A DNA stretch of 64,000 nt from NCBI GenBank assembly GCA_045536305.1, contig JAZSNH010000081.1, positions 1 to 64,000 on the forward strand, written 5' to 3'. Of the stretch, positions 8,920 to 16,618 are shown in pieces. The notes under the pieces are model-generated. The model saw nothing but the letters and a program-made list of their open reading frames with translations. It made no database searches and had not been told where the DNA came from. The stretch comes from JAISGQ01 sp045536305. Its GTDB lineage: Bacteria; Bacillota; Clostridia; Oscillospirales; Acutalibacteraceae. How positions within the stretch are numbered: the stretch's first letter is position 1; each line of letters opens with the position of its first letter. Position numbers and translations under genes: made by a program.

Positions 8920-9762
8920 ATGAACGAATGCACACACGATTGCTCCACATGCACCGCGAACTGCGGTTCAAGACAGAGCAATCCTGCGGACTTTCTTGAA
9001 AAGCCCCACGAGTTATCAAAGATCAAAAAGGTCATAGGAGTAGTCAGCGGCAAAGGCGGAGTAGGAAAATCTCTCGTAACCTCTCTGCTTGCGGTATCTC
9101 TCCGAAGAATGGGTTATAAGGTAGGCATTCTCGATGCGGACATAACAGGTCCTTCGATACCTGCCGCATTTGGTATCCACGAGCGTGCTCTGGGCGATGA
9201 AAACGGAATAATTCCTGCTTCCACAAAAACAGGCATCGAGGTGATGAGCCTCAATCTTCTGCTCGAAAACGAGAGCGATCCCGTTGTATGGAGAGGCCCT
9301 GTTATAGGCGGAGTGGTAAAGCAATTCTGGACTGATGTTATATGGAAGGATGTTGACTATCTTTTTGTCGATATGCCTCCCGGAACAGGCGATGTAGCGC
9401 TGACCGTATTTCAGTCCCTTCCCGTTGACGGAATAGTTATCGTTACCTCTCCTCAGGAGTTGGTTTCCATGATAGTCGAGAAGGCTGTAAAAATGGCAGA
9501 GCTTATGAATATTCCCGTGCTCGGCCTTGTTGAAAACTACAGCTATATCGAATGCCCCGACTGCAAAAAGAAGATATCCGTATTCGGTGAAAGTCATATC
9601 GATGAAATAGCAGAAAGGCATTCTTTGAATATCCTCGGCAAGCTGCCTATCGATTCAAAGCTTGCAGCAGCTACAGATGCAGGCTCAATTGAGCTTTTCG
9701 AGGGCGATTGGCTTGAAAAGGCTGTTGCTGAAATCACAGAGGGAAAAACAAAGATAGACTGA
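8920..9762 (+). CDS. mrp: Mrp/NBP35-type Fe-S cluster carrier ATPase
   Basis: This 280-residue P-loop protein has the deviant Walker A GKGGVGKS at 44-51, the DADITGPS switch I segment and the DMPPGTGD Walker B region. Proteins of this family bind a bridging 4Fe-4S cluster through a C-terminal CxxC, here ECPDC near residue 208, and pass it to target enzymes. The N terminus adds four cysteines at 4, 8, 11 and 15. This recalls the extra N-terminal cluster of NBP35 proteins but with different spacing. AAAGGAAAG precedes the start. The family is firm; an extra N-terminal cluster is inferred. Confidence 0.93.
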   Translation: MNECTHDCSTCTANCGSRQSNPADFLEKPHELSKIKKVIGVVSGKGGVGKSLVTSLLAVSLRRMGYKVGILDADITGPSIPAAFGIHERALGDENGIIPASTKTGIEVMSLNLLLENESDPVVWRGPVIGGVVKQFWTDVIWKDVDYLFVDMPPGTGDVALTVFQSLPVDGIVIVTSPQELVSMIVEKAVKMAELMNIPVLGLVENYSYIECPDCKKKISVFGESHIDEIAERHSLNILGKLPIDSKLAAATDAGSIELFEGDWLEKAVAEITEGKTKID

Positions 9763-9799
9763 TAGTCTAAGATAAACAGAATAAAGGAGTGAACACAGC

Positions 9800-11581
9800 G
9801 TGACGATAGGCTCAGCTTTCTGGGAAACCATCGCAGAAACGGCGAAAAACCTGTTTTTCAGCGCAAACGGCCTCGCCTTTTTTACAAGGCTTATCCTGCC
9901 GGTGCTTGCGTTTGTAATCGTGTGGCGCTGTGTTCTTTCTATGCTCCGAGGCAGAGAGAACCCGGAGGTATGGGCAAATCTCCGCTTTAAAAGGGTGGGC
10001 GATTGTCCTGTCAGCCACTGGGAAAACATAATCGGCCGCGCAAAGGGAAGCGATATCGTGGTGGATTTTCCCACAGTATCGCGCACTCATGCAACGCTTA
10101 TCAGAGAAGATGACGGCTCCTGGAGCATACACAACTTAAACGAACGCGCACCGCTGACCGTAGACGGCAAAAAAGTAAAGGAAAGCGCAAAGCTTGTAAA
10201 CGGCTCAACAGTAACGATAGGCGGCGTGCGCGGTACATTTGCGGTTAAAGATCCAAAGGAAAAGAGGGCGGAAAGAGGCAACAAAGAGGTAAAAAAGCGT
10301 CTGCGTCCCAGACAGACGGTGGCGCTGCTGGCGGCATTTCAGCTTTTTACTGCTGTGCAGATGGCCGCGGCAGGGGTCGATGCCTCAAGTGTGATTGTCT
10401 GCTTTACAGTATTGATAGGAATAACCCTTGCGTATTATATCATTATGAAAATGCTCGGACGGACAGGCATCGAGGTGGAGCTTCTCGCAATATTTCTCAC
10501 TACCATTGGTTTTTCCGTTTCGGCAGCCGTTTCTCCCGAAGAGCTTTATAAACAGCTGTTCTGCTTCATTGCGGGGCTTGCGGTGTTTTTGATACTCGGA
10601 TGGTATCTTCGCGATCTCAAAAGAGCAACGACCATTCAGCTGCCGCTGATGGTTTTGTCGGTTGTTCTTCTGATAGCAAACCTTGCGTTCGGCACGGTGC
10701 TCAACGGAGCGAGAAACTGGATATATATCGGTTCATTATCAATTCAGCCTTCCGAAATCGTAAAGGTCGCGTTTATCTACGCAGGCACTGCCACGCTCGA
10801 TAAGCTTATGACGAAAAAGAACCTGTATTTATTTATAGGCTACTCTGCTTTCTGCATAGGAATGCTTGCTCTTCTCGGTGATTTCGGAACAGCGGCGATA
10901 TTTTTTGCGGCGTTCCTTGTCATAGCATACATGAGATCGGGTGATCTCACCGCTCTTGCGCTTATCTGTGCGGCGGTGGGTCTTGCCGCCATACTTGCGT
11001 TTAAATTTACTCCTTACATCGCCTCGCGCTTTGCTTCGTGGGGTCATGTCTGGGCAGATCCTCACGGCGCAGGCTTTCAGCAGACAAGGACCATGAGCGC
11101 TGCGGCGAGCGGAGGTCTGCTGGGCGTAGGTGTGGGCAACGGATGGCTTTCCTCTGTCGTTGCGGCGGATACAGACCTTGTTTTTGGTATTCTTTGCGAA
11201 GAATGGGGACTTATTATTGCCTTGCTTGCCGTGTCGGGCATAGGTGCGCTGGCTGTGTTTACAGTTCGTTCTGCATCGAGAGGCCGTTCGAGCTTTTATG
11301 TAATAGCGGCCTGTGCGGCAATGACAGTGCTGGCATTTCAGACAATGCTCAATGTCCTCGGGTCGGTGGATATCCTTCCGCTTACAGGAGTTACCTTCCC
11401 GTTTGTTTCAAACGGCGGAACCTCACTTATCTGCTCATGGGGACTGCTCGCCTTTGTCAAGGCGGCAGACACAAGAAAGAATGCGAGCTTTGCCAATGCT
11501 GCACCGCGTAAATTCAAGGTAAGCATCGAGGATGAAAAACCGTCGAAAAAGGTTATAAAAAAGGCAGGTGAGCGCAAATGA
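9800..11581 (+). CDS. FHA domain fused to an FtsW/RodA/SpoVE-type glycan polymerase
   Basis: The protein (593 residues) has one N-terminal membrane helix (about 25-47) and a forkhead-associated domain at about 65-150 with the phosphothreonine-binding residues Gly79-Arg80, Ser94-Arg95 and His97. A basic linker then leads to a ten-helix SEDS domain. The SEDS signature with its catalytic aspartate is present (WADPHGAGFQQ followed by a GGLLGVGVG segment). It should polymerise lipid II at the membrane, with activity or position tuned by binding a phosphorylated partner. Start is GTG after AAAGGAG. It overlaps the next PBP gene by four bases (ATGA), so they form a pair. Confidence 0.92.
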   Translation: MTIGSAFWETIAETAKNLFFSANGLAFFTRLILPVLAFVIVWRCVLSMLRGRENPEVWANLRFKRVGDCPVSHWENIIGRAKGSDIVVDFPTVSRTHATLIREDDGSWSIHNLNERAPLTVDGKKVKESAKLVNGSTVTIGGVRGTFAVKDPKEKRAERGNKEVKKRLRPRQTVALLAAFQLFTAVQMAAAGVDASSVIVCFTVLIGITLAYYIIMKMLGRTGIEVELLAIFLTTIGFSVSAAVSPEELYKQLFCFIAGLAVFLILGWYLRDLKRATTIQLPLMVLSVVLLIANLAFGTVLNGARNWIYIGSLSIQPSEIVKVAFIYAGTATLDKLMTKKNLYLFIGYSAFCIGMLALLGDFGTAAIFFAAFLVIAYMRSGDLTALALICAAVGLAAILAFKFTPYIASRFASWGHVWADPHGAGFQQTRTMSAAASGGLLGVGVGNGWLSSVVAADTDLVFGILCEEWGLIIALLAVSGIGALAVFTVRSASRGRSSFYVIAACAAMTVLAFQTMLNVLGSVDILPLTGVTFPFVSNGGTSLICSWGLLAFVKAADTRKNASFANAAPRKFKVSIEDEKPSKKVIKKAGERK

Positions 11582-12951
11582 AGAAAATAGGAATGCGCTC
11601 TGTGGTCGTGCTTTTTGTCGCGGGTTTCCTTGTTATCGGACTGTGTATATACACAGGAAGATTCTGCGCCGACAGCGGTAAATGGATAGCGTTCCCCGTG
11701 AACAAACACATTTACAGCAATGCAAATCTCACAAGAGGTACCGTTACCGATGTCTCGGGTGTTGTGCTGCTTGAAAATGATGAGGAAGGGAAATCGCATT
11801 ACAACGCAAGTCAGGCAATAAGAATGGCAACACTCCACGCCGTCGGAGACAGCAAGGGCAACATTGCATCAGGTGCTCAGACTGCCTTTGCGGATATTCT
11901 TACAGGCTACAACAGGCTCAACGGTGTGTACTCTCTTGACGCAGAGGGCTCGACCCTTGTGATGACGATCGATGCAGATGTCAATGCGGCCGCCTATGAG
12001 GCACTGAACGGAAAAAGCGGTGTTATTGCGGTATATAACTATAAAACAGGCGATGTGCTATGTATGGTAAGCGCGCCGACCTTTGACCCTGAAAATCCTC
12101 CTACGGCATTTGACAGCGACAAATACGAGGGGGTTTTTGTAAACAGATTCACCTTTGCGACCTATATACCCGGATCGGTTTTCAAGCTTGTCACTGCGGC
12201 GGCATTGCTTGAGGGCGGATTTGATCACGATGAATACACATACAACTGTACAGGCTCGGTGCCCTATGAGGGCACTCTGGTAACATGCCCGACAGCTCAC
12301 GGCAGGCTGACCTTCGGCGAAGCACTATCCTGCTCCTGCAACTGCGCCTATGCTGAGCTTGGGCAGATTTTAGGAGAAAAAGGGATAAAAAAATACGCCG
12401 AAAAATTTAAGCTTACAACAAATGCTGTTACCGTAAGCGGAATATCAACCGCAAAGGGCAGTGTTTCGATGAGCAATACGGGAGATATAGCATGGAGTGC
12501 CATAGGGCAGGGGAATGATCTTGTAAATCCTGCGGCTTTCCTTACGTTTGTCGGAGCTGTTGCAAACGGGGGAAAGGCGGAATATCCGAATCTTGTGAAA
12601 TCGGTAAGATCTGCTGTCGGAATAAAAATACCGACCGATTACAGAAAATCGGGAGGTAGATATATGAGCAAAAAAACAGCCGATACATTATCCGAAATGA
12701 TGAGAAACAATGTTATAAATGAATATGGCGAGGGTCGTTTCGAAGGCATGGAGTTGTGTGCAAAATCAGGAACGGCAGAGATAGACGGCACAAAGCCGCA
12801 CGCATGGTTTGCGGGCTTTTCGCAAAGAGAAGATTTCCCCCTTGCCTTTGTTGTGATAGTAGAGCACGGCGGAGGAGGAAACAAGGTGGCAGGCGGCGCG
12901 GCATCTGTTGTCCTTAAAAGATGTGCAAAGGAAATGGGCGTTGAGCTGTGA
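11578..12951 (+). CDS. Class B penicillin-binding protein (PbpA type), transpeptidase
   Basis: The 457-residue protein has a single membrane anchor (residues 9-25), a short non-penicillin-binding module and a transpeptidase domain. All three active-site motifs are present: Ser200-x-x-Lys203 in PGSVFK, Ser253-x-Asn255 and Lys396-Ser-Gly. It should cross-link peptidoglycan outside the membrane. SEDS polymerases work with class B PBPs, and this gene overlaps the FHA-SEDS gene, so the two probably form one synthase. The domain is shorter than division PBP3/FtsI types and resembles the actinobacterial PbpA group. Confidence 0.92.
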   Translation: MKKIGMRSVVVLFVAGFLVIGLCIYTGRFCADSGKWIAFPVNKHIYSNANLTRGTVTDVSGVVLLENDEEGKSHYNASQAIRMATLHAVGDSKGNIASGAQTAFADILTGYNRLNGVYSLDAEGSTLVMTIDADVNAAAYEALNGKSGVIAVYNYKTGDVLCMVSAPTFDPENPPTAFDSDKYEGVFVNRFTFATYIPGSVFKLVTAAALLEGGFDHDEYTYNCTGSVPYEGTLVTCPTAHGRLTFGEALSCSCNCAYAELGQILGEKGIKKYAEKFKLTTNAVTVSGISTAKGSVSMSNTGDIAWSAIGQGNDLVNPAAFLTFVGAVANGGKAEYPNLVKSVRSAVGIKIPTDYRKSGGRYMSKKTADTLSEMMRNNVINEYGEGRFEGMELCAKSGTAEIDGTKPHAWFAGFSQREDFPLAFVVIVEHGGGGNKVAGGAASVVLKRCAKEMGVEL

Positions 12952-12956
12952 GGTGC

Positions 12957-13448
12957 CTAAATCATTATTTCTTTATCATCACCGATGCCGGCTGCAAGCA
13001 GTACCCCTGCGGTCAGCAGTAATGACGATATGTCGCACGCGCTGTCAGTCAGCGCGACAAGCTGGCAGGGCTCACGTTCCCCGAGGACGGTGGGAACTGC
13101 CCTCTGCAGGCAAAGCAGGTCTCTGCCGTCTGCAATGCTTTCTGCAATAAGCGTATCTCTCGGGCTCATTCCGCAGCACAGGGCAGAAAGATTGTATTTT
13201 CCCGCAAAACGCACCGCACTGCGGCAGGAGGATTCGATGACCGAAACCACACCGCTGCCGAATCTCGCCCTTCTGAAGGGCGACTTAAGATCCTTTATCA
13301 CCAGAATCCCTCGCTCCAGCACAAGCTCGCTTCGTCCCGTATGCTCACGAAGAACAAAGCCCCCCTGAAGGTTTCGCTCTATTGCAGAGGCGATCCTTGA
13401 AATCAGTTCGGATTGCGGCTTGTCCGAGAGAATAATAACGGGAAGCAT
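12957..13448 (-). CDS. Conserved hypothetical protein (unknown function)
   Basis: The product (163 residues) has no signal peptide or long membrane helix. It contains a central CGMSPRDT segment, then a C-terminal small-residue-rich hydrophobic stretch (LLLTAGVLLAAGIG). I recall similar short proteins in Oscillospiraceae genomes with the same CGMS..DT core but know no assigned role. The ATG at 13448 is preceded by GGAG with ten-base spacing and is preferred over the upstream ATG at 13493. It converges on the PBP gene with only five bases between stop codons and no terminator. Confidence 0.65.
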   Translation of the reverse strand: MLPVIILSDKPQSELISRIASAIERNLQGGFVLREHTGRSELVLERGILVIKDLKSPFRRARFGSGVVSVIESSCRSAVRFAGKYNLSALCCGMSPRDTLIAESIADGRDLLCLQRAVPTVLGEREPCQLVALTDSACDISSLLLTAGVLLAAGIGDDKEIMI

Positions 13449-13481
13449 ATAAATACATCTCCAAACCTTAATCAAATTTAA

Positions 13482-13510
13482 TTGCATTTTCATATCTAAT
13501 AGTGTATACT
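13482..13510 (+). promoter_or_regulatory. Sigma-A promoter of the GT-C gene
   Basis: TTGCAT, 17-base spacer, TATACT, about 50 bases before the start codon. Confidence 0.7.
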
Positions 13511-13559
13511 AGATTTAGAGTTATGTTTTATCATGTTTTCATCGTGGAGGTAAACGCAC

Positions 13560-15035
13560 ATGAAAGCGGATAAAAAATCCATATATTTTTCTGTTTTATC
13601 GATGCTTGAGCCTTTATGGCTGTTTGCGGCGCTTGTTATGGTGTATGCGCTGTCATTGAGTGCATTGACCATATCGGAAACAGCCGCCGCAGTATGCGCT
13701 CTTTTGCCCTTTGCGGCGAGTATTTGTTGCTGTATTTTCCTGAAAATAAAAAACAGACTGAAAACGGTGCATATAACAGCGGCGGTATATCTGCTTGCAA
13801 TAGCCGTTTATGTGGTGTATATTATTTCCACCTCGTGGAATGAACGTCAGCACGATGTTTTTGTCTTTGAGACACAGGGACACGCAGGCTATATATATAC
13901 CATTATGAAGACGAAGAGGCTTCCCGAAACCAATACGGGACTTTTCTATCATCCGCCTCTGCATCCGTATTTATCTGCTCTGGCAGGGAATTTTATTTCT
14001 AAGACAATAAATACAACAGAGCAGGTTTTTGAGACTCTTCAGCCTCTCACCGCATATTATTCGCTTATGTGCGGCTGTGTATTCCTTAAAATACTCGATC
14101 TGCTAAAGATAAGAAAAAATTCAAAGCTGCTGTTTTTCGCGGTTTTTATGCTGCACCCATCCCTTATAATATTTTCGGGCAGCATAAACAATGATATTCT
14201 CTGTCTGCTGCTGTCTGTATGTGCGGTTTTGTACCTGCTCAGATTCAATATCGATCAGAGCATGAAGAATGCGTTTCTTATGGCTTTGTTCTTAGGTCTT
14301 GCCATGATGACAAAGCTTTCTGCGGTGACGACGGCGCCTGTTATAGCCGCAATCTTTATCCTTCGCCTTGCATCACCATCGAAAAACCGAACGAGGAAAA
14401 GCGTTTTAATAAATGAATTGTGCTTTGGCGCTGTGAGCATTCCTCTCGGAATGTGGTATCCGATACGTAATCTTATTAAATTCGATCAGCCCATAGGGTA
14501 TGTAATGCCGATAGGAAAAGACCATGCCCTTTACTGCGGTGACAGAAGCTTTTTCGAGCGCTTTGCGGATATTCCGTTATCGCAGATATTTAAAAATCCA
14601 TATTGTATGCCTGAGGACGATTACAATATACCTCTGTACACGCTGAAATGCTCGGTTTTTGGTGAATATACCTTTGATTTCCCAAAATGGGCGGCAATAA
14701 CACTTCTGCTGCTCAATTTAATTATTATCCTGTTCTGCATATTTTCTGCGGTGTATGCAATATACAAAAAGAATGAAAATGCAGTCATTCTTACAGCGAT
14801 AAGCGTTGTTTCCGTAATGTTTTTTGTCTGGTTCAATATCCGCTACCCCAACGGCTGTTCAATGGATTTCAGATATATAGCCGTATCTCTTGCGTGCTCT
14901 CTTGCATCAGGCGCATCGTGCTTTGACGGTGCTGCAAAAAAGCTTTCTAACAGCAAAAGGATCATGATATCACTGCCTTTTTTGTTGTTTTCAATATTTG
15001 CGGTTTCGCTCTATTTAAGTGATATATTACAGTAA
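13560..15035 (+). CDS. Multi-pass GT-C (GT39/ArnT-like) membrane glycosyltransferase
   Basis: The product (491 residues) has about ten or more membrane helices. The first large outside loop carries an acidic segment (ERQHDV) and then FYHPPLHPYL, the pattern seen in PMT/ArnT-like transferases that use polyprenyl-phosphate sugars. The reaction would add a sugar to a lipid or protein on the outer membrane face. The GT2 enzyme at 4924-5886 could supply its lipid-linked donor, but the genes are 8 kb apart and that link is a guess. TGGAGG precedes the ATG. It reads in the same direction as degV, 29 bases away. Confidence 0.75.
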   Translation: MKADKKSIYFSVLSMLEPLWLFAALVMVYALSLSALTISETAAAVCALLPFAASICCCIFLKIKNRLKTVHITAAVYLLAIAVYVVYIISTSWNERQHDVFVFETQGHAGYIYTIMKTKRLPETNTGLFYHPPLHPYLSALAGNFISKTINTTEQVFETLQPLTAYYSLMCGCVFLKILDLLKIRKNSKLLFFAVFMLHPSLIIFSGSINNDILCLLLSVCAVLYLLRFNIDQSMKNAFLMALFLGLAMMTKLSAVTTAPVIAAIFILRLASPSKNRTRKSVLINELCFGAVSIPLGMWYPIRNLIKFDQPIGYVMPIGKDHALYCGDRSFFERFADIPLSQIFKNPYCMPEDDYNIPLYTLKCSVFGEYTFDFPKWAAITLLLLNLIIILFCIFSAVYAIYKKNENAVILTAISVVSVMFFVWFNIRYPNGCSMDFRYIAVSLACSLASGASCFDGAAKKLSNSKRIMISLPFLLFSIFAVSLYLSDILQ

Positions 15036-15064
15036 TTTATAATTCTGAAAGGAATGCAAAGAAA

Positions 15065-15928
15065 ATGGCTGAAAAAATCAAACTTATAGCTGACAGTATA
15101 GTGGATCTCTCTCCCGAGCTTATTGAGAAATATGATATTGAGATCCGTCCCCATGCGGTAAGCCTCGGCAATGAAATGTTGCTTGATACTGTAACGGTTA
15201 CCCCCGAGGATTGCTTTGCATATCACGAAAAAACAGGTGATCTTGCAAAAACCGCAGCAGCATCTCCGCAGGAATATAAGGAGCTTTTCGAAAAGTGGAC
15301 AAGTCAGGGCTACAGCGTTATAGCTTTTGCGGTAAGCTCAAGCATGTCCGCAGGCTATTCTTCCATAAGACTTGCTGCAGAGGAGCTTGAAAATGTATAC
15401 TGCGTAGACTCCGCAAACCTTTCAACAGGTGTAGGCCTGCAGGTTTTGGAGGCTGCTGATATGATCGCAGAGGGAAAGAGCGCAAAGGAAATAGCAGAGC
15501 ATCTTGAGAATCTCGTTCCGAGAGTCGATGCAAGCTTTGTTCTTGATACACTGCACTATCTGTGGAAGGGCGGCCGCTGCTCAGGCGTTGCGGCACTGGG
15601 AGCAAACCTTTTAAAGCTTCGTCCCTGCATTGAGGTAAAAGGCGGAACCATGGGCGTCGGCAAAAAGTACAGAGGAAAGAGAATGCCCAGCATACTCTCT
15701 TATGTCGAGGATAAGCTCAAGGGCGTGACCGATATAGAGACCAAGCGCATATTTATCACCCATTCAGGCGGCTATACCGATGAGGAGATCGAGCAGATAA
15801 AGGCGAAAATCAATGAATATCAGAAGTTCGATGAGATAAATGTCACCCGTGCAGGTGTTACCATCTCCTGCCATTGCGGACCTAAGTGCCTTGGCATACT
15901 GTTTATCCGCAAGACTGCAAAAGCGTAA
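15065..15928 (+). CDS. DegV family fatty-acid-binding protein
   Basis: The product (287 residues) has the family start motif IADSIVDLSPE, the conserved serine pair in FAVSSSMSAGY and the HSGGYTDEE segment near the end. DegV/FakB proteins bind a fatty acid between two domains. In some Firmicutes they present it to the kinase FakA for phosphorylation and use in phospholipid synthesis. No FakA gene is next to it here, so the partner must be elsewhere. GAAAGGA precedes the start. Family certain, ligand inferred. Confidence 0.93.
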   Translation: MAEKIKLIADSIVDLSPELIEKYDIEIRPHAVSLGNEMLLDTVTVTPEDCFAYHEKTGDLAKTAAASPQEYKELFEKWTSQGYSVIAFAVSSSMSAGYSSIRLAAEELENVYCVDSANLSTGVGLQVLEAADMIAEGKSAKEIAEHLENLVPRVDASFVLDTLHYLWKGGRCSGVAALGANLLKLRPCIEVKGGTMGVGKKYRGKRMPSILSYVEDKLKGVTDIETKRIFITHSGGYTDEEIEQIKAKINEYQKFDEINVTRAGVTISCHCGPKCLGILFIRKTAKA

Positions 15929-15944
15929 TAAACTAAATACTTAG

Positions 15945-15977
15945 CACCGCAGATATTTTCTGCGGTGTTGTTATTTT
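15945..15977 (+). terminator. Terminator of degV
   Basis: CACCGCAGA and TCTGCGGTG around a TATTT loop, followed by TTGTTATTTTA. Confidence 0.8.
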
Positions 15978-16072
15978 ATATAAAATAAATGGATATAATT
16001 TATATGAAATAAACATATTGCATTTCATTGTCATGCTTGTGTGAATATTTTAACAAGATGTTGAAAAGGGTA

Positions 16073-16100
16073 TTGACTTTGGACAAAAGTTAAGTATATT
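16073..16100 (+). promoter_or_regulatory. Sigma-A promoter of the MarR/ABC unit
   Basis: TTGACT, 16-base spacer, TATATT, shortly before the MarR gene. Confidence 0.65.
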
Positions 16101-16105
16101 AAATG

Positions 16106-16118
16106 TTAATGTGATTAA
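16106..16118 (+). promoter_or_regulatory. Candidate MarR operator
   Basis: Perfect inverted repeat TTAAT-GTG-ATTAA just downstream of the -10 box. This is where an autoregulating MarR dimer would block transcription of its own gene and the ABC gene. Confidence 0.45.
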
Positions 16119-16136
16119 TGAAGTTGGGTGATGCAA

Positions 16137-16586
16137 ATGAGTCAGACGCCGCTGGCGGAAAGTCTGCTTAACGGTGTGTCGGCAATAATCAAAAATGCAA
16201 ATGTACTTATCAGGGACAAGGGAAAGCACAACGAACTGATGATATTCCATTTGCTGATTACGGAGGAAAAAGAAACCGGACGGGCAAGGATACAGCCGAG
16301 CTTGATAAGCCGTGAGCTGTGCATAACACGGCCGGCAGTAACTCAGTGTGTTGACCGTATGGTGAGCCGTGAGCTGATAGCAAGATGTTCAGACCCCGGA
16401 GACAGACGCGCCGTGTATATTGAGCTGACAGAAAAGGGCAGGGAATATTTCCGCAAAATAACAGAAGAAGCAATGAAAACGATAAACAGCATAATATCGC
16501 ACATGGGAGAGGAAAACGCAAAACAGCTTGCAGACCTTCTGGGACTGCTTAAAAATGCAATTGCGGCAGAATCGGAGCTTATGTGA
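16137..16586 (+). CDS. MarR family transcriptional regulator
   Basis: The product (149 residues) has the MarR winged helix. Helices around ISRELCITRPAVTQCVDRM form the recognition unit and the wing carries the family signature DPGDRRAVYIELTEKG. The ATG at 16137 is chosen because GGGTGAT sits just upstream; codons at 16128 and 16131 lack room for a ribosome site. It precedes a MacB-like ABC gene by about 30 bases and probably represses it until a drug or peptide ligand binds. An inverted repeat near the promoter is a possible binding site. Confidence 0.88.
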   Translation: MSQTPLAESLLNGVSAIIKNANVLIRDKGKHNELMIFHLLITEEKETGRARIQPSLISRELCITRPAVTQCVDRMVSRELIARCSDPGDRRAVYIELTEKGREYFRKITEEAMKTINSIISHMGEENAKQLADLLGLLKNAIAAESELM

Positions 16587-16618
16587 TAAAAAAGTGGAAT
16601 AAAGAAAGGAAAAGGAAA

